A stretch of 64,000 nucleotides of DNA, from NCBI RefSeq assembly GCF_002934455.1, contig NZ_PTIR01000028.1, positions 1-64,000 on the forward strand, written 5' to 3'. The notes below the pieces were generated by a model. It had not been told where the DNA came from. It saw only the letters and a list, made by a program, of their open reading frames with translations, and searched no databases. The translations under genes were made by a program, and so were the position numbers. Each line of letters begins with the position of its first letter. The stretch's first letter is position 1. The DNA is from Trinickia symbiotica (GTDB lineage: Bacteria; Pseudomonadota; Gammaproteobacteria; Burkholderiales; Burkholderiaceae). Positions 36,348 to 45,275 of the stretch are shown one piece after another.

Positions 36348-36734
36348 TCAGGCCGCGACTAGCCATATGCGCGCCGTCCACATACCGAGCGCCGTCAACG
36401 TGAACGATCCGAGCATGTGCATCGCCGATGCGGCGACAGCCCATCCGATCTGACCTTGAGACAACAGTGTGACAACCTCGGCCGAAAACGTCGAGAACGT
36501 CGTCAGCCCGCCCATGAATCCCGTGATGACGAAGAGCCGCCATTCGGGCGGGATGCCGGCTTTGGCCGTGAAAAAAACAATCGCCACGCCGATCAGATAT
36601 CCGCCGATCATGTTCGATGCAAGCGTTCCGAGCGGCACCGTCGGGAATACGGCGTTCAGGCTGAGACTCAAGACCCAGCGCAGCAATGCGCCTAAGCCGG
36701 CGCCGATGAAAATGGAGAGTATCGAGTAGATCAA
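36348..36734 (-). CDS. crcB: fluoride ion channel CrcB/FluC
   Basis: 128 aa, four helices. [13 protein letters not shown] at the start, [13 protein letters not shown] with the conserved Asn, and [15 protein letters not shown] with the TTFSTF signature of FluC. It forms dual-topology dimers that leak fluoride out of the cell. A fluoride riboswitch precedes it, which independently confirms the role. Confidence 0.93.
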   Translation of the reverse strand: MIYSILSIFIGAGLGALLRWVLSLSLNAVFPTVPLGTLASNMIGGYLIGVAIVFFTAKAGIPPEWRLFVITGFMGGLTTFSTFSAEVVTLLSQGQIGWAVAASAMHMLGSFTLTALGMWTARIWLVAA

Positions 36735-36800
36735 CGTGGGTTCCTGGTTCGACTGTTGTTGGTAGACCGAACCAAGGCCAGCGGCGCGATGCGCGCGAAC

Positions 36801-36905
36801 GCCTACCGTCCCCGGCTCGGGGTTGGGTAGGCATCATCAGCCACGCGGGCGGTTGAAGGCAAATGTCATTCAGAAGACATCGCCGCGCGATTGCCGCTCC
36901 TACAC
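36801..36905 (-). promoter_or_regulatory. fluoride (crcB) riboswitch and expression-platform hairpin
   Basis: Read leftwards, GTAGG (36903-36899) begins P1. GGCGATG (36884-36878), then a CATTTGCC block form P2. AACCGCC followed by CTGATGATGCCTAC (36840-36827) is the strongly conserved 3' core. The same GCCTACC (36832-36826) can instead pair with GGTAGGC (36807-36801), enclosing a CCCCG/CGGGG stem, which would break P1. No T-run follows that hairpin. Confidence 0.88.
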
Positions 36906-36971
36906 TGCGCAGCAAGCTGGGCCGAGCCCCCTCGCCCCCCCCGCCGCCCGCAACGAGAAAAAGGAGACGCG

Positions 36972-37742
36972 ATGCGCTACGCCAACAAGGTTATTTCCGT
37001 GGACGAGGCCGTGGCTCACGTCCGCGGCGGCAGTCGTCTGATGCTGGGCGAGTTCGTCGGCGCCGGCGAGCCGGCGTGCTGCATCGAGGCGCTGCTCGCC
37101 AGCGGCGTCGGGGAGCTCACGCTGATCAGCAATACGCCGGGGCTGCGCGGCGGCTTTCTGAAGGCCCGGCTGTTTGCTTCAGGGCAGCTCGCCGAATTCA
37201 TCGGCACGCACGTCGGCACCACCGATGAGTCGACGCAAGCGTACTTGAGCGACAGTCTCCGCGTGGCCGAATTCTTTCCGATGGGCACGTGGGCCGAGAA
37301 AGTGCGCGCGGGCGCGATGGGTCTGGGAGGTGTGCTCGTGCCGGTGGGCGTCGGCATTCTCGATCAGCCGGGCATGTTCCCCGCGCGTGGCGGTCCCAAG
37401 CCGACGATCGCCGTGGACGGCCTCACCTGCTTCATCGAGCCGCCATTGCGCGCCGACGTGTCGATCATCAAGGGCTGGCGCGCCGACACATTCGGCAACG
37501 TCGAGTTTCGCGGCACGGCGCTGCAGAACCAGCGCGACATCGCCATGGCCGGCGAGTACACCATCGTAGAGGTGAACGAGATCGTGGAGGTGGGCGCGAT
37601 TCCGCCCGAGCGCGTCGGCTGCCCGGGCGTGTTCGTCGACGCGGTCGTGCAAGGGTTGTCATTGGAGGATCAGCACACGCTCTACAAGCGGCACTGGACC
37701 AAGCTGGGCCGCCTGCCGGCCGCGGCCCCCGCCGTTGCCTGA
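36972..37742 (+). CDS. CoA-transferase subunit A (class I)
   Basis: 256 aa. The ATG at 36972 follows AAGGAG. Opening ANKVISVDEAVAHVRGGSRLMLGEFVGAGEP is the class I subunit A pattern with a Gly-rich loop, and ADVSIIKGWRADTFGNVEFRGTA is the C-terminal signature. With subunit B, 24 bp downstream, it moves CoA between a thioester and a free acid, e.g. succinyl-CoA or acetyl-CoA to a 3-oxo acid. The acid is unknown; the isomerase that follows suggests an aromatic degradation product. Confidence 0.9.
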   Translation: MRYANKVISVDEAVAHVRGGSRLMLGEFVGAGEPACCIEALLASGVGELTLISNTPGLRGGFLKARLFASGQLAEFIGTHVGTTDESTQAYLSDSLRVAEFFPMGTWAEKVRAGAMGLGGVLVPVGVGILDQPGMFPARGGPKPTIAVDGLTCFIEPPLRADVSIIKGWRADTFGNVEFRGTALQNQRDIAMAGEYTIVEVNEIVEVGAIPPERVGCPGVFVDAVVQGLSLEDQHTLYKRHWTKLGRLPAAAPAVA

Positions 37743-37765
37743 CCCTGGACGCCAAGGAGACCGCC

Positions 37766-38440
37766 ATGCCCGCCCTGCCCGATCACCCCAAGCAACGCAT
37801 CGCCGCCCGCTGCGCGCAAGAATTGCGCGCCGGCGAAGTCGTGAACCTCGGCCTGGGGATTCCCACGCTGACGGCTAACTACCTCGACGCGGACGCCGGC
37901 GTCATCTTCCATACCGAGAACGGCGCGTTCGGCTTCGGCGGCCGACCGGCGCTCGATGCGATCGATAGCGACCTCACCAATGCGGGCTGCGAACCGATCA
38001 CGTTGGCGCCCGGCGCGGCGATCATGGACCTTGCCACCTCCCTCGGTGCCATGCGCAACGGCTATATCGACGTCACGATCCTCGGCGCCTTGCAGGTGGA
38101 TGCGCTAGGCAATCTCGCGAACTGGGCCTGCAATCGCGGCGGCAAGTGGTGGCCGGGCATCGGCGGGGCGATGGACCTGTGCTACGGCACGCCCAAGGTG
38201 ATCGCGGCGCTGGCGCATACCGACAAGCATGGCAACTCGAAGATTCTGCCTCGCTGCACCCTGCCGCTGACGGGCAAGGGCTGCGTGAAGGTGATCGTCA
38301 CCGAGCACGCCGTCTTCGACGTGACGGAGATGGGACTGGTGCTGCGCGAGATCGTCTCGCATGCGACACTGGACGACATCCGCGCCATGACCGCGGCGCC
38401 GTTTGCGCTGTCGCCGCTGCTGCAAGCTCGTACCGCCTGA
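37766..38440 (+). CDS. CoA-transferase subunit B (class I)
   Basis: 224 aa starting MPALPDHPKQRIAARCAQEL. GLGIPTL and FHTENGAFGFG, with the catalytic Glu in the ENG motif, mark class I beta subunits. GGAMDL, then TVI-type and ALPLTGKGCVK-like segments follow. Forms a heterodimer or heterotetramer with the A subunit. Ends ten bases before the isomerase start. Confidence 0.9.
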   Translation: MPALPDHPKQRIAARCAQELRAGEVVNLGLGIPTLTANYLDADAGVIFHTENGAFGFGGRPALDAIDSDLTNAGCEPITLAPGAAIMDLATSLGAMRNGYIDVTILGALQVDALGNLANWACNRGGKWWPGIGGAMDLCYGTPKVIAALAHTDKHGNSKILPRCTLPLTGKGCVKVIVTEHAVFDVTEMGLVLREIVSHATLDDIRAMTAAPFALSPLLQARTA

Positions 38441-38449
38441 GGAACGTTC

Positions 38450-39079
38450 ATGCCCGATACCGTCGATTGGTTTTTCGATGTCGTCTCACCGTTCGCCTAC
38501 CTGCAGTTGGAGCAATTCGACAAGCTGCCGGCAGGCATCGCCATCCGTCCACGCCCCGTGGTGCTGGGCGCGATCCTGAACCACTGTGGCCAGAAGGGCC
38601 CCGCCGAGATCGGCAGCAAGCGCGCCTTCACGTACCGGCATGCGCTTTTTCGCGCCCAACAGCTCGGCATTGCCTTCCGCATGCCGCCCGCGCATCCGTT
38701 CAACCCGATCAAGGCGCTGCGGTTGACGATCGCGACGGGCGGCTCGCTCGACGCCGTCCGTGCGGTGTTCCGGCATATCTGGCGAGATGGGCACGACGTC
38801 GCTTCGCCAGAGGGGTTTGCCGCGCTGTGCGATGCCGTCGGCTTTCCGGAGGGCAGAACAGCCGTCGAGCAGCCCGCCGTGAAAGACGCCCTGCGCCATC
38901 ACACCGACGAGGCGATCGCGCTCGGCGTGTTCGGTGTGCCCACCCTCGCGCATAAGGGCGAACTGTTCTGGGGCGAAGACGCCACCGCGCTTTTCCTGCA
39001 ATGCCTGGAGACCGATTGGCTGGATACGCCCGAAGTGCGGCGCGTGAGCTCGCTACCGATCGGAATCCAGCGTGGCTGA
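38450..39079 (+). CDS. 2-hydroxychromene-2-carboxylate isomerase-like protein (DsbA fold)
   Basis: 209 aa. VDWFFDVVSPFAYLQLEQF matches the SPFAY opening of the DSBA/HCCA-isomerase family (kappa-class GST relatives). FRMPPAHPFNPIKALRL and GVFGVPTLAHKGELFWGEDA complete the fold; the active Ser is in VSPF. Members work in naphthalene or dibenzothiophene degradation and also in other glutathione-dependent isomerisations. Together with the CoA transferase it suggests degradation of an aromatic acid. Confidence 0.85.
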   Translation: MPDTVDWFFDVVSPFAYLQLEQFDKLPAGIAIRPRPVVLGAILNHCGQKGPAEIGSKRAFTYRHALFRAQQLGIAFRMPPAHPFNPIKALRLTIATGGSLDAVRAVFRHIWRDGHDVASPEGFAALCDAVGFPEGRTAVEQPAVKDALRHHTDEAIALGVFGVPTLAHKGELFWGEDATALFLQCLETDWLDTPEVRRVSSLPIGIQRG

Positions 39080-39776
39080 TCACGGTTCGCACACGCGCCC
39101 CGGCATCAGCCGCGCGCGCCTCGCCCACATCGCCGCGTGGTCGATCGAGCTGCCCGGCGAGGAGGCCGATCGCGCCTGCGCCGGCATCGTCGAGAAGACG
39201 TATGCACGCGGCACCTGCATCTGCCCGAAGAACACGATACTGGAGAGCTGGACGGGTGTGGTGACGGGGCTCATAAAAGTCGGCACCGTATCGCCCGAGG
39301 GGCGCGGCATCACATTTACCGGCGTGCCGGCCGGCGGCTGGTTCGGCGAAGGCACCGTGCTCAAGAACGAGCCGCGCCGCTACGACATCGTCGCGCTGCG
39401 CGATACGCGCATGGCCTTCATGGACCGCGCGACCTTCATGTGGCTCGTCGAAAACAGCGTGGCGTTCAACCACTTCCTCGTCCGCCAGCTCAACGAGCGG
39501 CTCGGTCATTTCATGGCCCTGCTCGAATACGACCGGCTGCTCGATGCCACGCCGCGGTTGGCGCGCTGCATCGCCTCGCTGTTCAACCCGGTGCTCTACC
39601 CCGGCGCGGGCAACCATCTGGAAATCACGCAGGAAGAACTCGGTCTGCTCTCGGGCATGACGCGACAAGTTGCCAATCAGTCGCTCAAGGCATTGGAGAA
39701 AGACGGCGTGGTGGTGCTGGAATACGGCGGAGTAACGGTGATCGACCTCGAGCGGCTGCGCAGCTACGGGGCGTAG
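39072..39776 (+). CDS. Crp/Fnr family transcriptional regulator
   Basis: 234 aa with a GTG start overlapping the isomerase stop by eight bases. An N-terminal cyclic-nucleotide-binding-type barrel (VTGLIKVGTVSPEGRGITFTGVPAGGWFGEGTVLK) and a C-terminal HTH (ITQEELGLLSGMTRQVANQSLKALEK). The fixed Arg of cAMP-binding proteins is not obvious and no cysteine cluster for iron-sulfur is present, so the signal is unknown. Co-transcribed with the enzymes it probably regulates. Its last 13 bp overlap the 3' end of the convergent response-regulator gene. Confidence 0.88.
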   Translation: MADHGSHTRPGISRARLAHIAAWSIELPGEEADRACAGIVEKTYARGTCICPKNTILESWTGVVTGLIKVGTVSPEGRGITFTGVPAGGWFGEGTVLKNEPRRYDIVALRDTRMAFMDRATFMWLVENSVAFNHFLVRQLNERLGHFMALLEYDRLLDATPRLARCIASLFNPVLYPGAGNHLEITQEELGLLSGMTRQVANQSLKALEKDGVVVLEYGGVTVIDLERLRSYGA

Positions 39777-40384
39777 CCACCAATCATTCGCAATCGGACG
39801 AGATCAGCGACCGAACCCGCTTCGAGCTTTTCGAACATGGATGCGCGATAGGCCTCCACCGTCCGCTGCGATAGATGCAGGCGGTCGGCAATCACCTTAT
39901 TCTGCAAGCCTTCGCAGACCAGATCGAACACGGCCCGTTCGCGCGGCGTCAACCGACTCATGCGGGCACGGGCATCGTTGATCTGCCGCCTCATGCCTTG
40001 TTGTTCGCGCCCGCGATGAATGGCCGTCTGCAAACTTTCGATCAAGGCGGTCTCGTCGATCGGCTTGGTCAGGAAATCCACGGCGCCCGCCCGAAAAGCG
40101 CGGCGACATTGCGCCATGTCGCCATGCCCCGTGATCATGATAATGGGCAGGCCGCACCCCATCGCATCCAATCGCTCCTGAACGGCAAACCCATTGAGTG
40201 CGGGCATTCGGATGTCGAGTACCAGGCACCCGATCTCGTTGCCTGAGAGTTCCGCGAGAAACGCCGCCGGGTCTCCGTAGGTCTTGACCTTGAGCCCGAT
40301 CGATTGAATCAGCAGCGCCAAGGCGTCTCGCACCGCCGCGTCGTCATCGACGAGATAGACGATGGTTTCGTCGGCAGATGTCAT
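39764..40384 (-). CDS. LuxR/FixJ-type response regulator
   Basis: 206 aa. The receiver domain has the acidic pair in VDDDAAV, phosphoacceptor Asp in LDIRMPALNG and Lys in LTKPI. The C-terminal HTH (LTPRERAVFDLVCEGLQNKVIADRLHLSQRTVEAYRASMFEKL) is of LuxR/FixJ type. It overlaps the kinase gene by ATGA. Its target genes are unknown; proximity makes the convergent CoA-transferase operon a candidate. Confidence 0.92.
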   Translation of the reverse strand: MTSADETIVYLVDDDAAVRDALALLIQSIGLKVKTYGDPAAFLAELSGNEIGCLVLDIRMPALNGFAVQERLDAMGCGLPIIMITGHGDMAQCRRAFRAGAVDFLTKPIDETALIESLQTAIHRGREQQGMRRQINDARARMSRLTPRERAVFDLVCEGLQNKVIADRLHLSQRTVEAYRASMFEKLEAGSVADLVRLRMIGGYAP

Positions 40385-42159
40385 GACGCACTCCTCCGTT
40401 GGTTGATCGGCAAGCTCAGTTGAAATTCCGCGCCGAATGGAATCGAAGGATTCTCGATCACGCTTCCCCCGTATGTTTCCGCAATCGATTGGCAGATGGT
40501 CAGGCCGAGCCCCATGCCATCAGCCTTGCTCGTCCTGAACGGATGGAACAGCGTCTTGCGCATCTCTTCCGAGACGCCCGGCCCTGTATCACGCACGAAT
40601 AGCGTCACCACGCGCTCGTCGCATTTCAGACCCAGCGTCAGCACACGATTGTCGACAGGCGTCGACTCCATCGCCTCGACCGCGTTGCGGATCAAGTTGA
40701 GCGCGACCTGTTCGATCTGCACGCTATCGGCGAGCACTTCGGGAAGGTCGGTCGCCATATCGAGGTTGACCACCACCGAACCCTGCCTCAACCACGGCTC
40801 GGCCAGCGATAGCGCATTCCGAACGACCTGCCGCATATCCAGCGGGAGCACTTGAGCCGGATGCTTGCTGACGAAGGCTCGCAATCGCACGATGATGTCG
40901 GCCGCCCGCTTTGCCTGATCCGTCATCGATTTCATTGCGCCTTCGATTGCCGCGAGATCCGGGTCTGATTCACGCAACATGCGTACGCACGCCTGGTTGT
41001 AGCTGAGGATCGCCGCAAGCGGCTGATTCAACTCATGAGCAATTCCTGACGCCATTTCTCCAATCGTATGCAGGCGAGCAACCTGAACCTGCGCTTCGCG
41101 CCGGTCCGCGCGTCGCTGGTTCTCTCGTGCAATGCGCCTGCTCACGACTTGCTGCTGGTACACGACGAGTGCGAGCAAGGCGATGACAAACGTACCAATC
41201 AATGCCAGCGCAACCGACAAAACGGGGATGGCTTCCGCCCCGAGCTGCCGTCGGGTCTCGAATATGAAGGGCTGTATCTGGCTCGGTAGTATTTCGCGGT
41301 ACGTGAACTCGGGCAGCAATCGCCCGAGCCATGAGGCAACAGGCTTGGCATCCACGCGATCGATCAGGCCTTCAGGCTGATCGTAGCCATATCCCTGCTC
41401 GTAGATGTGCATCGACACCAACGGCGACGGCTCCTCGCTTTCGCTCAGAAACTTGCCGGTATGGATCAGCATCGATACGACGCGCGTTGCCAGTCGCGGC
41501 CTCGAGGCCTGATCTTGCGGCGTTTGCGCATAGACGACCTTGAAGATCAGATAGGCCCGGCCGCCTTCGTAAAGGTCGAACGGCGTGGACAGCGAAGGCT
41601 GGCCTGTCCGAATCGTCTCGTCGATGGCCGCTTTAAATTTGTCGTCGGCATACACGTCCAGCCCGAGGACAGGCAGCGCGGCCTTCGTCTGCGGCTCCAT
41701 GAACGTGATCGGGTAATAGACGGGGCGCTCGGCTACCGGACGCCATTGGCGCACGTCGCCATAGCCGTAGTCTTTGACGACGTATCCGCGGGAGATTTTG
41801 GCTTTCGCCCATGCCTCGAATGCAGGCAGCTCCGCGCGCTCGACGCGCGGCTGCAACTCGATCATGTAAATGTGCGGATAGCGGACCAGCATCCGGTGTG
41901 CGTAGTCGCGCAGCCCTCGGGACTCGACGCCCGGAAACGTATGCAGGAGCGAATCGATGCCGGCCATAACGGCCTCGTTCTGATCGAGTCGCTGGCGGAT
42001 GATTTCGTAAGTCGCGGCACTTTGAACGACGAATTCGCGCCGCAGGCGATTCATCTCTGAGGCTATCAGCGCACCAACGATGATCAACGAACTCACGAGC
42101 CAGAGCGCGAAGGCAGTGAGTATCAATCGAACGGCGCGGCGATGTCGAGCGAGCAACAA
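40381..42159 (-). CDS. sensor histidine kinase with CHASE domain
   Basis: 592 aa from a TTG start; no ATG is available upstream in frame. TM1 (about residues 10-35) and TM2 (about 305-330) flank a periplasmic CHASE domain (YPHIYMIELQPRVERAELPAFEAW, YPITFMEP). The cytoplasmic part has GEMASGIAHELNQPLAAI with phospho-His, an N-box LNLIRNAVEAM and a DTGPGVSEEM G1 box, plus a second Gly-rich box MGLGLTICQS. It senses an external ligand and phosphorylates the adjoining FixJ-like regulator. DctB-like in the kinase core. Confidence 0.9.
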   Translation of the reverse strand: MLLARHRRAVRLILTAFALWLVSSLIIVGALIASEMNRLRREFVVQSAATYEIIRQRLDQNEAVMAGIDSLLHTFPGVESRGLRDYAHRMLVRYPHIYMIELQPRVERAELPAFEAWAKAKISRGYVVKDYGYGDVRQWRPVAERPVYYPITFMEPQTKAALPVLGLDVYADDKFKAAIDETIRTGQPSLSTPFDLYEGGRAYLIFKVVYAQTPQDQASRPRLATRVVSMLIHTGKFLSESEEPSPLVSMHIYEQGYGYDQPEGLIDRVDAKPVASWLGRLLPEFTYREILPSQIQPFIFETRRQLGAEAIPVLSVALALIGTFVIALLALVVYQQQVVSRRIARENQRRADRREAQVQVARLHTIGEMASGIAHELNQPLAAILSYNQACVRMLRESDPDLAAIEGAMKSMTDQAKRAADIIVRLRAFVSKHPAQVLPLDMRQVVRNALSLAEPWLRQGSVVVNLDMATDLPEVLADSVQIEQVALNLIRNAVEAMESTPVDNRVLTLGLKCDERVVTLFVRDTGPGVSEEMRKTLFHPFRTSKADGMGLGLTICQSIAETYGGSVIENPSIPFGAEFQLSLPINQRRSAS

Positions 42160-42545
42160 AATATAGATCTGAGGCAGAACGGGCGAAGACGGACCATTCT
42201 ACGAGGAAGCCGAGCCGTGCGTAATGACGCGGCCCGGGAGCTACGGCAATGCCTATCAGAATTGCGGGAACTACGGTAGCGACGCGCGGCAATCCACACT
42301 AGCCTCGGCCACGCACGGTTCGATATCTTTGAGGTGCCCATTCCGACTAACAATCAGCGATAAAAAACCATCGGGGACGGCGACAACAGGCATAGCGCTA
42401 CGGGGGCTTAACGTGTGGTGGACAGGTCCCTCCCGGCAGTCATGGAAGTTCGGCGCGCCGGGAGGGGTAACCTGACATTCAGAGAGGTGAGGCTGCTTGT
42501 GCGCGGAAAAAGCCAGCAATTTCGCAGCGGGACCAGAAAGCAACT
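42160..42545. other. 386-bp gap: hairpin, no supported gene
   Basis: Upstream region of the kinase and downstream region of the AraC gene (both minus). An inverted repeat CCTCCCGGC ... GCCGGGAGG (42429-42465, 19-nt loop) could act as the AraC terminator, but no T-run follows. The long minus-strand frame across this gap is a shadow. Confidence 0.4.
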
Positions 42546-43418
42546 TCAGACCAGCGGGATGTAGATGTCGGTCTGCCACTCGTCCTGCGGGGTCTCCGGA
42601 TAAACACTCAGGTAGTGAAAGAACAACGGGTGGTCCCGCAGTTCTTCCCCGCTTGCCGGTAGCCAGTCTCGATAGATCGGGTAGATGGTCTCGCCGATAT
42701 GGTCGGTCGATCCCGAATGCCGAACCACCGCGCACCGACCGCCCTGAATAACGAATTCGCGAACTCCGTACCCGTTCGGCTTGACCGGCTCGTCGATCTC
42801 CGCGCAGATGTCGAAGCGGAATTCGTCCTCCGGCATCGTGTCCGGGTTGCCGTGCGGGATGCCGAAGGTCCTGCTCGACGCCACAGGGGCTTGCCCGCTT
42901 TGCTTGCGCCAGTCGATGAACTTGCGCACGCTTTCGTTGAGGAGTCCGGGTGGCCCACTGTGTTCGAGTGCGGCGACATGGACTTCGGAAAAATCGACGA
43001 TTTGTACTTGCATGGTCAGTTTCCTTGAAACGTAAGGGACAACGAAGGTCGCACTCCAAATATGCCAGTTCGGTCGCTGCCGGAATGCGCTCGGCGCAAT
43101 GCCGAACGCGCGCTTGAACGCTCGGCTGAACGCTTCGGGGCTGTCAAAGCCCGCGTCGAGCGCGGCATCGAACACCGAGCATGGTGCGCGCGACGCTAAA
43201 CGGCGGGCTGCCTGGCGCAAGCGAATCAGTTGCACATAGCGCGCGACCGGTACACCGACGTATGCGACGAACTGTCGATGAAAATGGAACTTCGAGAAGT
43301 TCGCGACGCGGCTCAAGGCCTCTACCGACAAGTCTCCGTCGAGGTTCCCATCGATATAGGCGAGCACCGCTTCGAAGCGCTTCGCGTAGGTAGTCGTGAT
43401 GTCGGTAGAGGCTTGCAT
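42546..43418 (-). CDS. AraC family regulator with GyrI-like effector domain
   Basis: 290 aa. An N-terminal AraC HTH pair (SVEALSRVANFSKFHFHRQFVAYVGVPVARYVQ; then FDSPEAFSRAFKRAFGIAPSAFRQ) is followed from about residue 130 by a GyrI-like small-molecule-binding domain (VQIVDFSEVHVAALEHSGPPGLLNESVRKFIDW and GRCAVVRHSG). This architecture is shared with BmrR/Rob-like multidrug regulators. Target unknown; no efflux gene lies beside it. Confidence 0.88.
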   Translation of the reverse strand: MQASTDITTTYAKRFEAVLAYIDGNLDGDLSVEALSRVANFSKFHFHRQFVAYVGVPVARYVQLIRLRQAARRLASRAPCSVFDAALDAGFDSPEAFSRAFKRAFGIAPSAFRQRPNWHIWSATFVVPYVSRKLTMQVQIVDFSEVHVAALEHSGPPGLLNESVRKFIDWRKQSGQAPVASSRTFGIPHGNPDTMPEDEFRFDICAEIDEPVKPNGYGVREFVIQGGRCAVVRHSGSTDHIGETIYPIYRDWLPASGEELRDHPLFFHYLSVYPETPQDEWQTDIYIPLV

Positions 43419-43645
43419 GGCACTCGATTGGGCGATTTCCGGTATGGTCGCTCACGATGAGCACATTACGCCTAGCCGTGCTTGCTGGACGCTGGAAATA
43501 GCGCGACGGGGACCCGTTCGCACAGCGATTTCATCTGGCGTTGATGGCGCCCGGTAAATTCGCTGGATGACGCGAACAAATGCTCGAACTAACTCGGTAT
43601 AAAGTTTTTCCGATGTTCGCTGTGGGCCCGCAGGTAAGCGTCGCG

Positions 43646-44119
43646 TCAGCGGGCCAAACTCAATGGCCCGGTTCGGTCGTCCCCACTATCAGCCTCCGCC
43701 AACGCGCCCAGGAGAGCTTTCGACGCCGCTTCCCCGGAGCCGGATGCCCACCGACGGATTTCATCCTGCAGCACCAGGCGATATGCGTCCAACGCGGGCG
43801 TGGGTTCACTGAACCAATCGGCCTCTTGTATCGATGCTGCTGCGCTTTCCGCATAGAGGCGAATGTCCTCGAATCCGACAGACGGGTCGATATACCTGAG
43901 CAGTCCTCGACCGCTTAGTTCGAACACTGCGCTCACCAATTTTGCTCGGCTCGTTGTCAGCAAGTGTTCAACGTCCTCGATCCGGCTGCCTGGAAGGCTC
44001 AGGGCAATGTCCAACACACGTACCGCCATCGGCGAAATTCCTAGCAGGTCGCCAAGAGCTTCCGCGCGATGTTTTTCGTACAGCGTGACGACGAAATGGA
44101 AAAGACGATGGGAATTCAT
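43646..44119 (-). CDS. unrecognised protein, possible winged-helix regulator
   Basis: 157 aa from the ATG at 44119 (MNSHRLFHFVVTLYEKHRAEAL); a start 14 codons upstream is also possible and no clear ribosome site decides. GDLLGISPMAVRVLDIALSLPGSRIEDVEHLLTTSRAKLVSAVFELSGRGLLRYIDPS reads like a MarR-type winged helix (GRGLLRY as wing), then a helical tail. I do not recognise a family. Composition matches neighbouring genes. Confidence 0.5.
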   Translation of the reverse strand: MNSHRLFHFVVTLYEKHRAEALGDLLGISPMAVRVLDIALSLPGSRIEDVEHLLTTSRAKLVSAVFELSGRGLLRYIDPSVGFEDIRLYAESAAASIQEADWFSEPTPALDAYRLVLQDEIRRWASGSGEAASKALLGALAEADSGDDRTGPLSLAR

Positions 44120-44234
44120 GGAGACGCGGGCCGAGGTAGATGATCGTAGACATCGCAGCATCCCCGATTCTATGAACGTCCATCAATCGCGCGTAAGACG
44201 CTATACCCGCATGGGATTTGTGGAAACTACGGTA

Positions 44235-45146
44235 CTAAATTTCCCGAAGGCCCTCGAACAATGGACGTTCGCGCGAAAGGCCATCGCCGACCACATCGAA
44301 GAATGCCCTGACCCGTGCGGTACCTTTCAGATCGGCATGCGCCACGATCCAGAGCTCACCCTCCAGATCCGGCACCGGCTCCGGTGTCGCGCGCACGACG
44401 CCGTCCTCGCTATCGCCCAGATAGCACGGCAGTAACGCGAGCCCGATTCCGGCGCGCGCCGCAACGAGTTGGTTCACAAGGCTGTTGGTCCGATAAACGA
44501 GAGCATCCTCGGGCACCGCTTGCGACAGCCACTGGGCGGCTTGAATGCCCGTCGCCCCTTCCTCCCATCCGATCACCGCATGGTGCGCTAGGGCGTTTGC
44601 AGTCGCCGACGGACTTTCGCGCGCAGCCAAATAGTCGGGTGTGGCATAGAGCCCCCATGCGATCCGCGCGAGCCGGCGCCCCCACAAATCGCCCTGTCTT
44701 GGCCGAACCGGGCGCAACGCGACATCGGCTTCGCGGCGCGAAAGGTCGAGCACGCGATTGTCGATGAACAAGTCCACCGCGACGCCCGGGTGTGCCTGCC
44801 GAAATCCGGCTAAGTGCCGCGTGAGCCGGCTATACGCGAGTGTCTCCGAAGACGTCACGCGCAGCCGCCCGGAAACCCGATGGTCGCGGCCCGTCAGATC
44901 CCGATCGAGCGCCAGCGCTTCGTCTTCCATCCGCTCGGCGGCGGCGGCCATCCGCTGCCCCGCCTCGGTGGCCTGATAGACACCGCCCGACAGCCGCTCG
45001 AAAAGCCGCACGCCAAGGCGCGTCTCGAGCGCCTTCAGCCGACGAAACGCGGTTGAGTGAGCCACGTTCAGCCGAGCCGCGGCGACCGTCAAATTTGCCG
45101 CGCGATGCACGGCTAGCACGAGACGCAAGTCGTTCCAATCGTTCAT
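44235..45146 (-). CDS. LysR family regulator of the divergent GST gene
   Basis: 303 aa. HTH NLTVAAARLNVAHSTAFRRLKALETRLG, then a substrate-binding domain (GRLRVTSSETLAYSRLTRHL). Divergent from the glutathione transferase across 129 bp that contain two short inverted repeats, a common layout for LysR control of stress genes. Confidence 0.9.
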   Translation of the reverse strand: MNDWNDLRLVLAVHRAANLTVAAARLNVAHSTAFRRLKALETRLGVRLFERLSGGVYQATEAGQRMAAAAERMEDEALALDRDLTGRDHRVSGRLRVTSSETLAYSRLTRHLAGFRQAHPGVAVDLFIDNRVLDLSRREADVALRPVRPRQGDLWGRRLARIAWGLYATPDYLAARESPSATANALAHHAVIGWEEGATGIQAAQWLSQAVPEDALVYRTNSLVNQLVAARAGIGLALLPCYLGDSEDGVVRATPEPVPDLEGELWIVAHADLKGTARVRAFFDVVGDGLSRERPLFEGLREI

Positions 45147-45167
45147 GCCGCAACGTTAGACGATCGC

Positions 45168-45219
45168 TTGCACGGATGCAAATGAAGATGGCAATTTCGC
45201 AATGGACGTTGCACCAACG
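45168..45219. promoter_or_regulatory. two inverted repeats in the LysR/GST divergent promoter
   Basis: TTGCA-N4-TGCAA (45168-45181) and CGTTG-N3-CAACG (45207-45219), 25 bp apart. They fit the recall and activation sites of a LysR protein. Confidence 0.45.
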
Positions 45220-45275
45220 CACATCGTATGCTGGGTCCGCTGTCCATTTTGGTCATTCCCTTCAAGAGGCCATTG

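Noticed and set aside
37289-37765. upstream extension of CoA-transferase subunit B
   Set aside because: The extension overlaps subunit A and is Arg-rich; the start at 37766 matches the family.
42271-43059. 262-codon minus-strand frame
   Set aside because: Shadow of the AraC/GyrI gene in another register.
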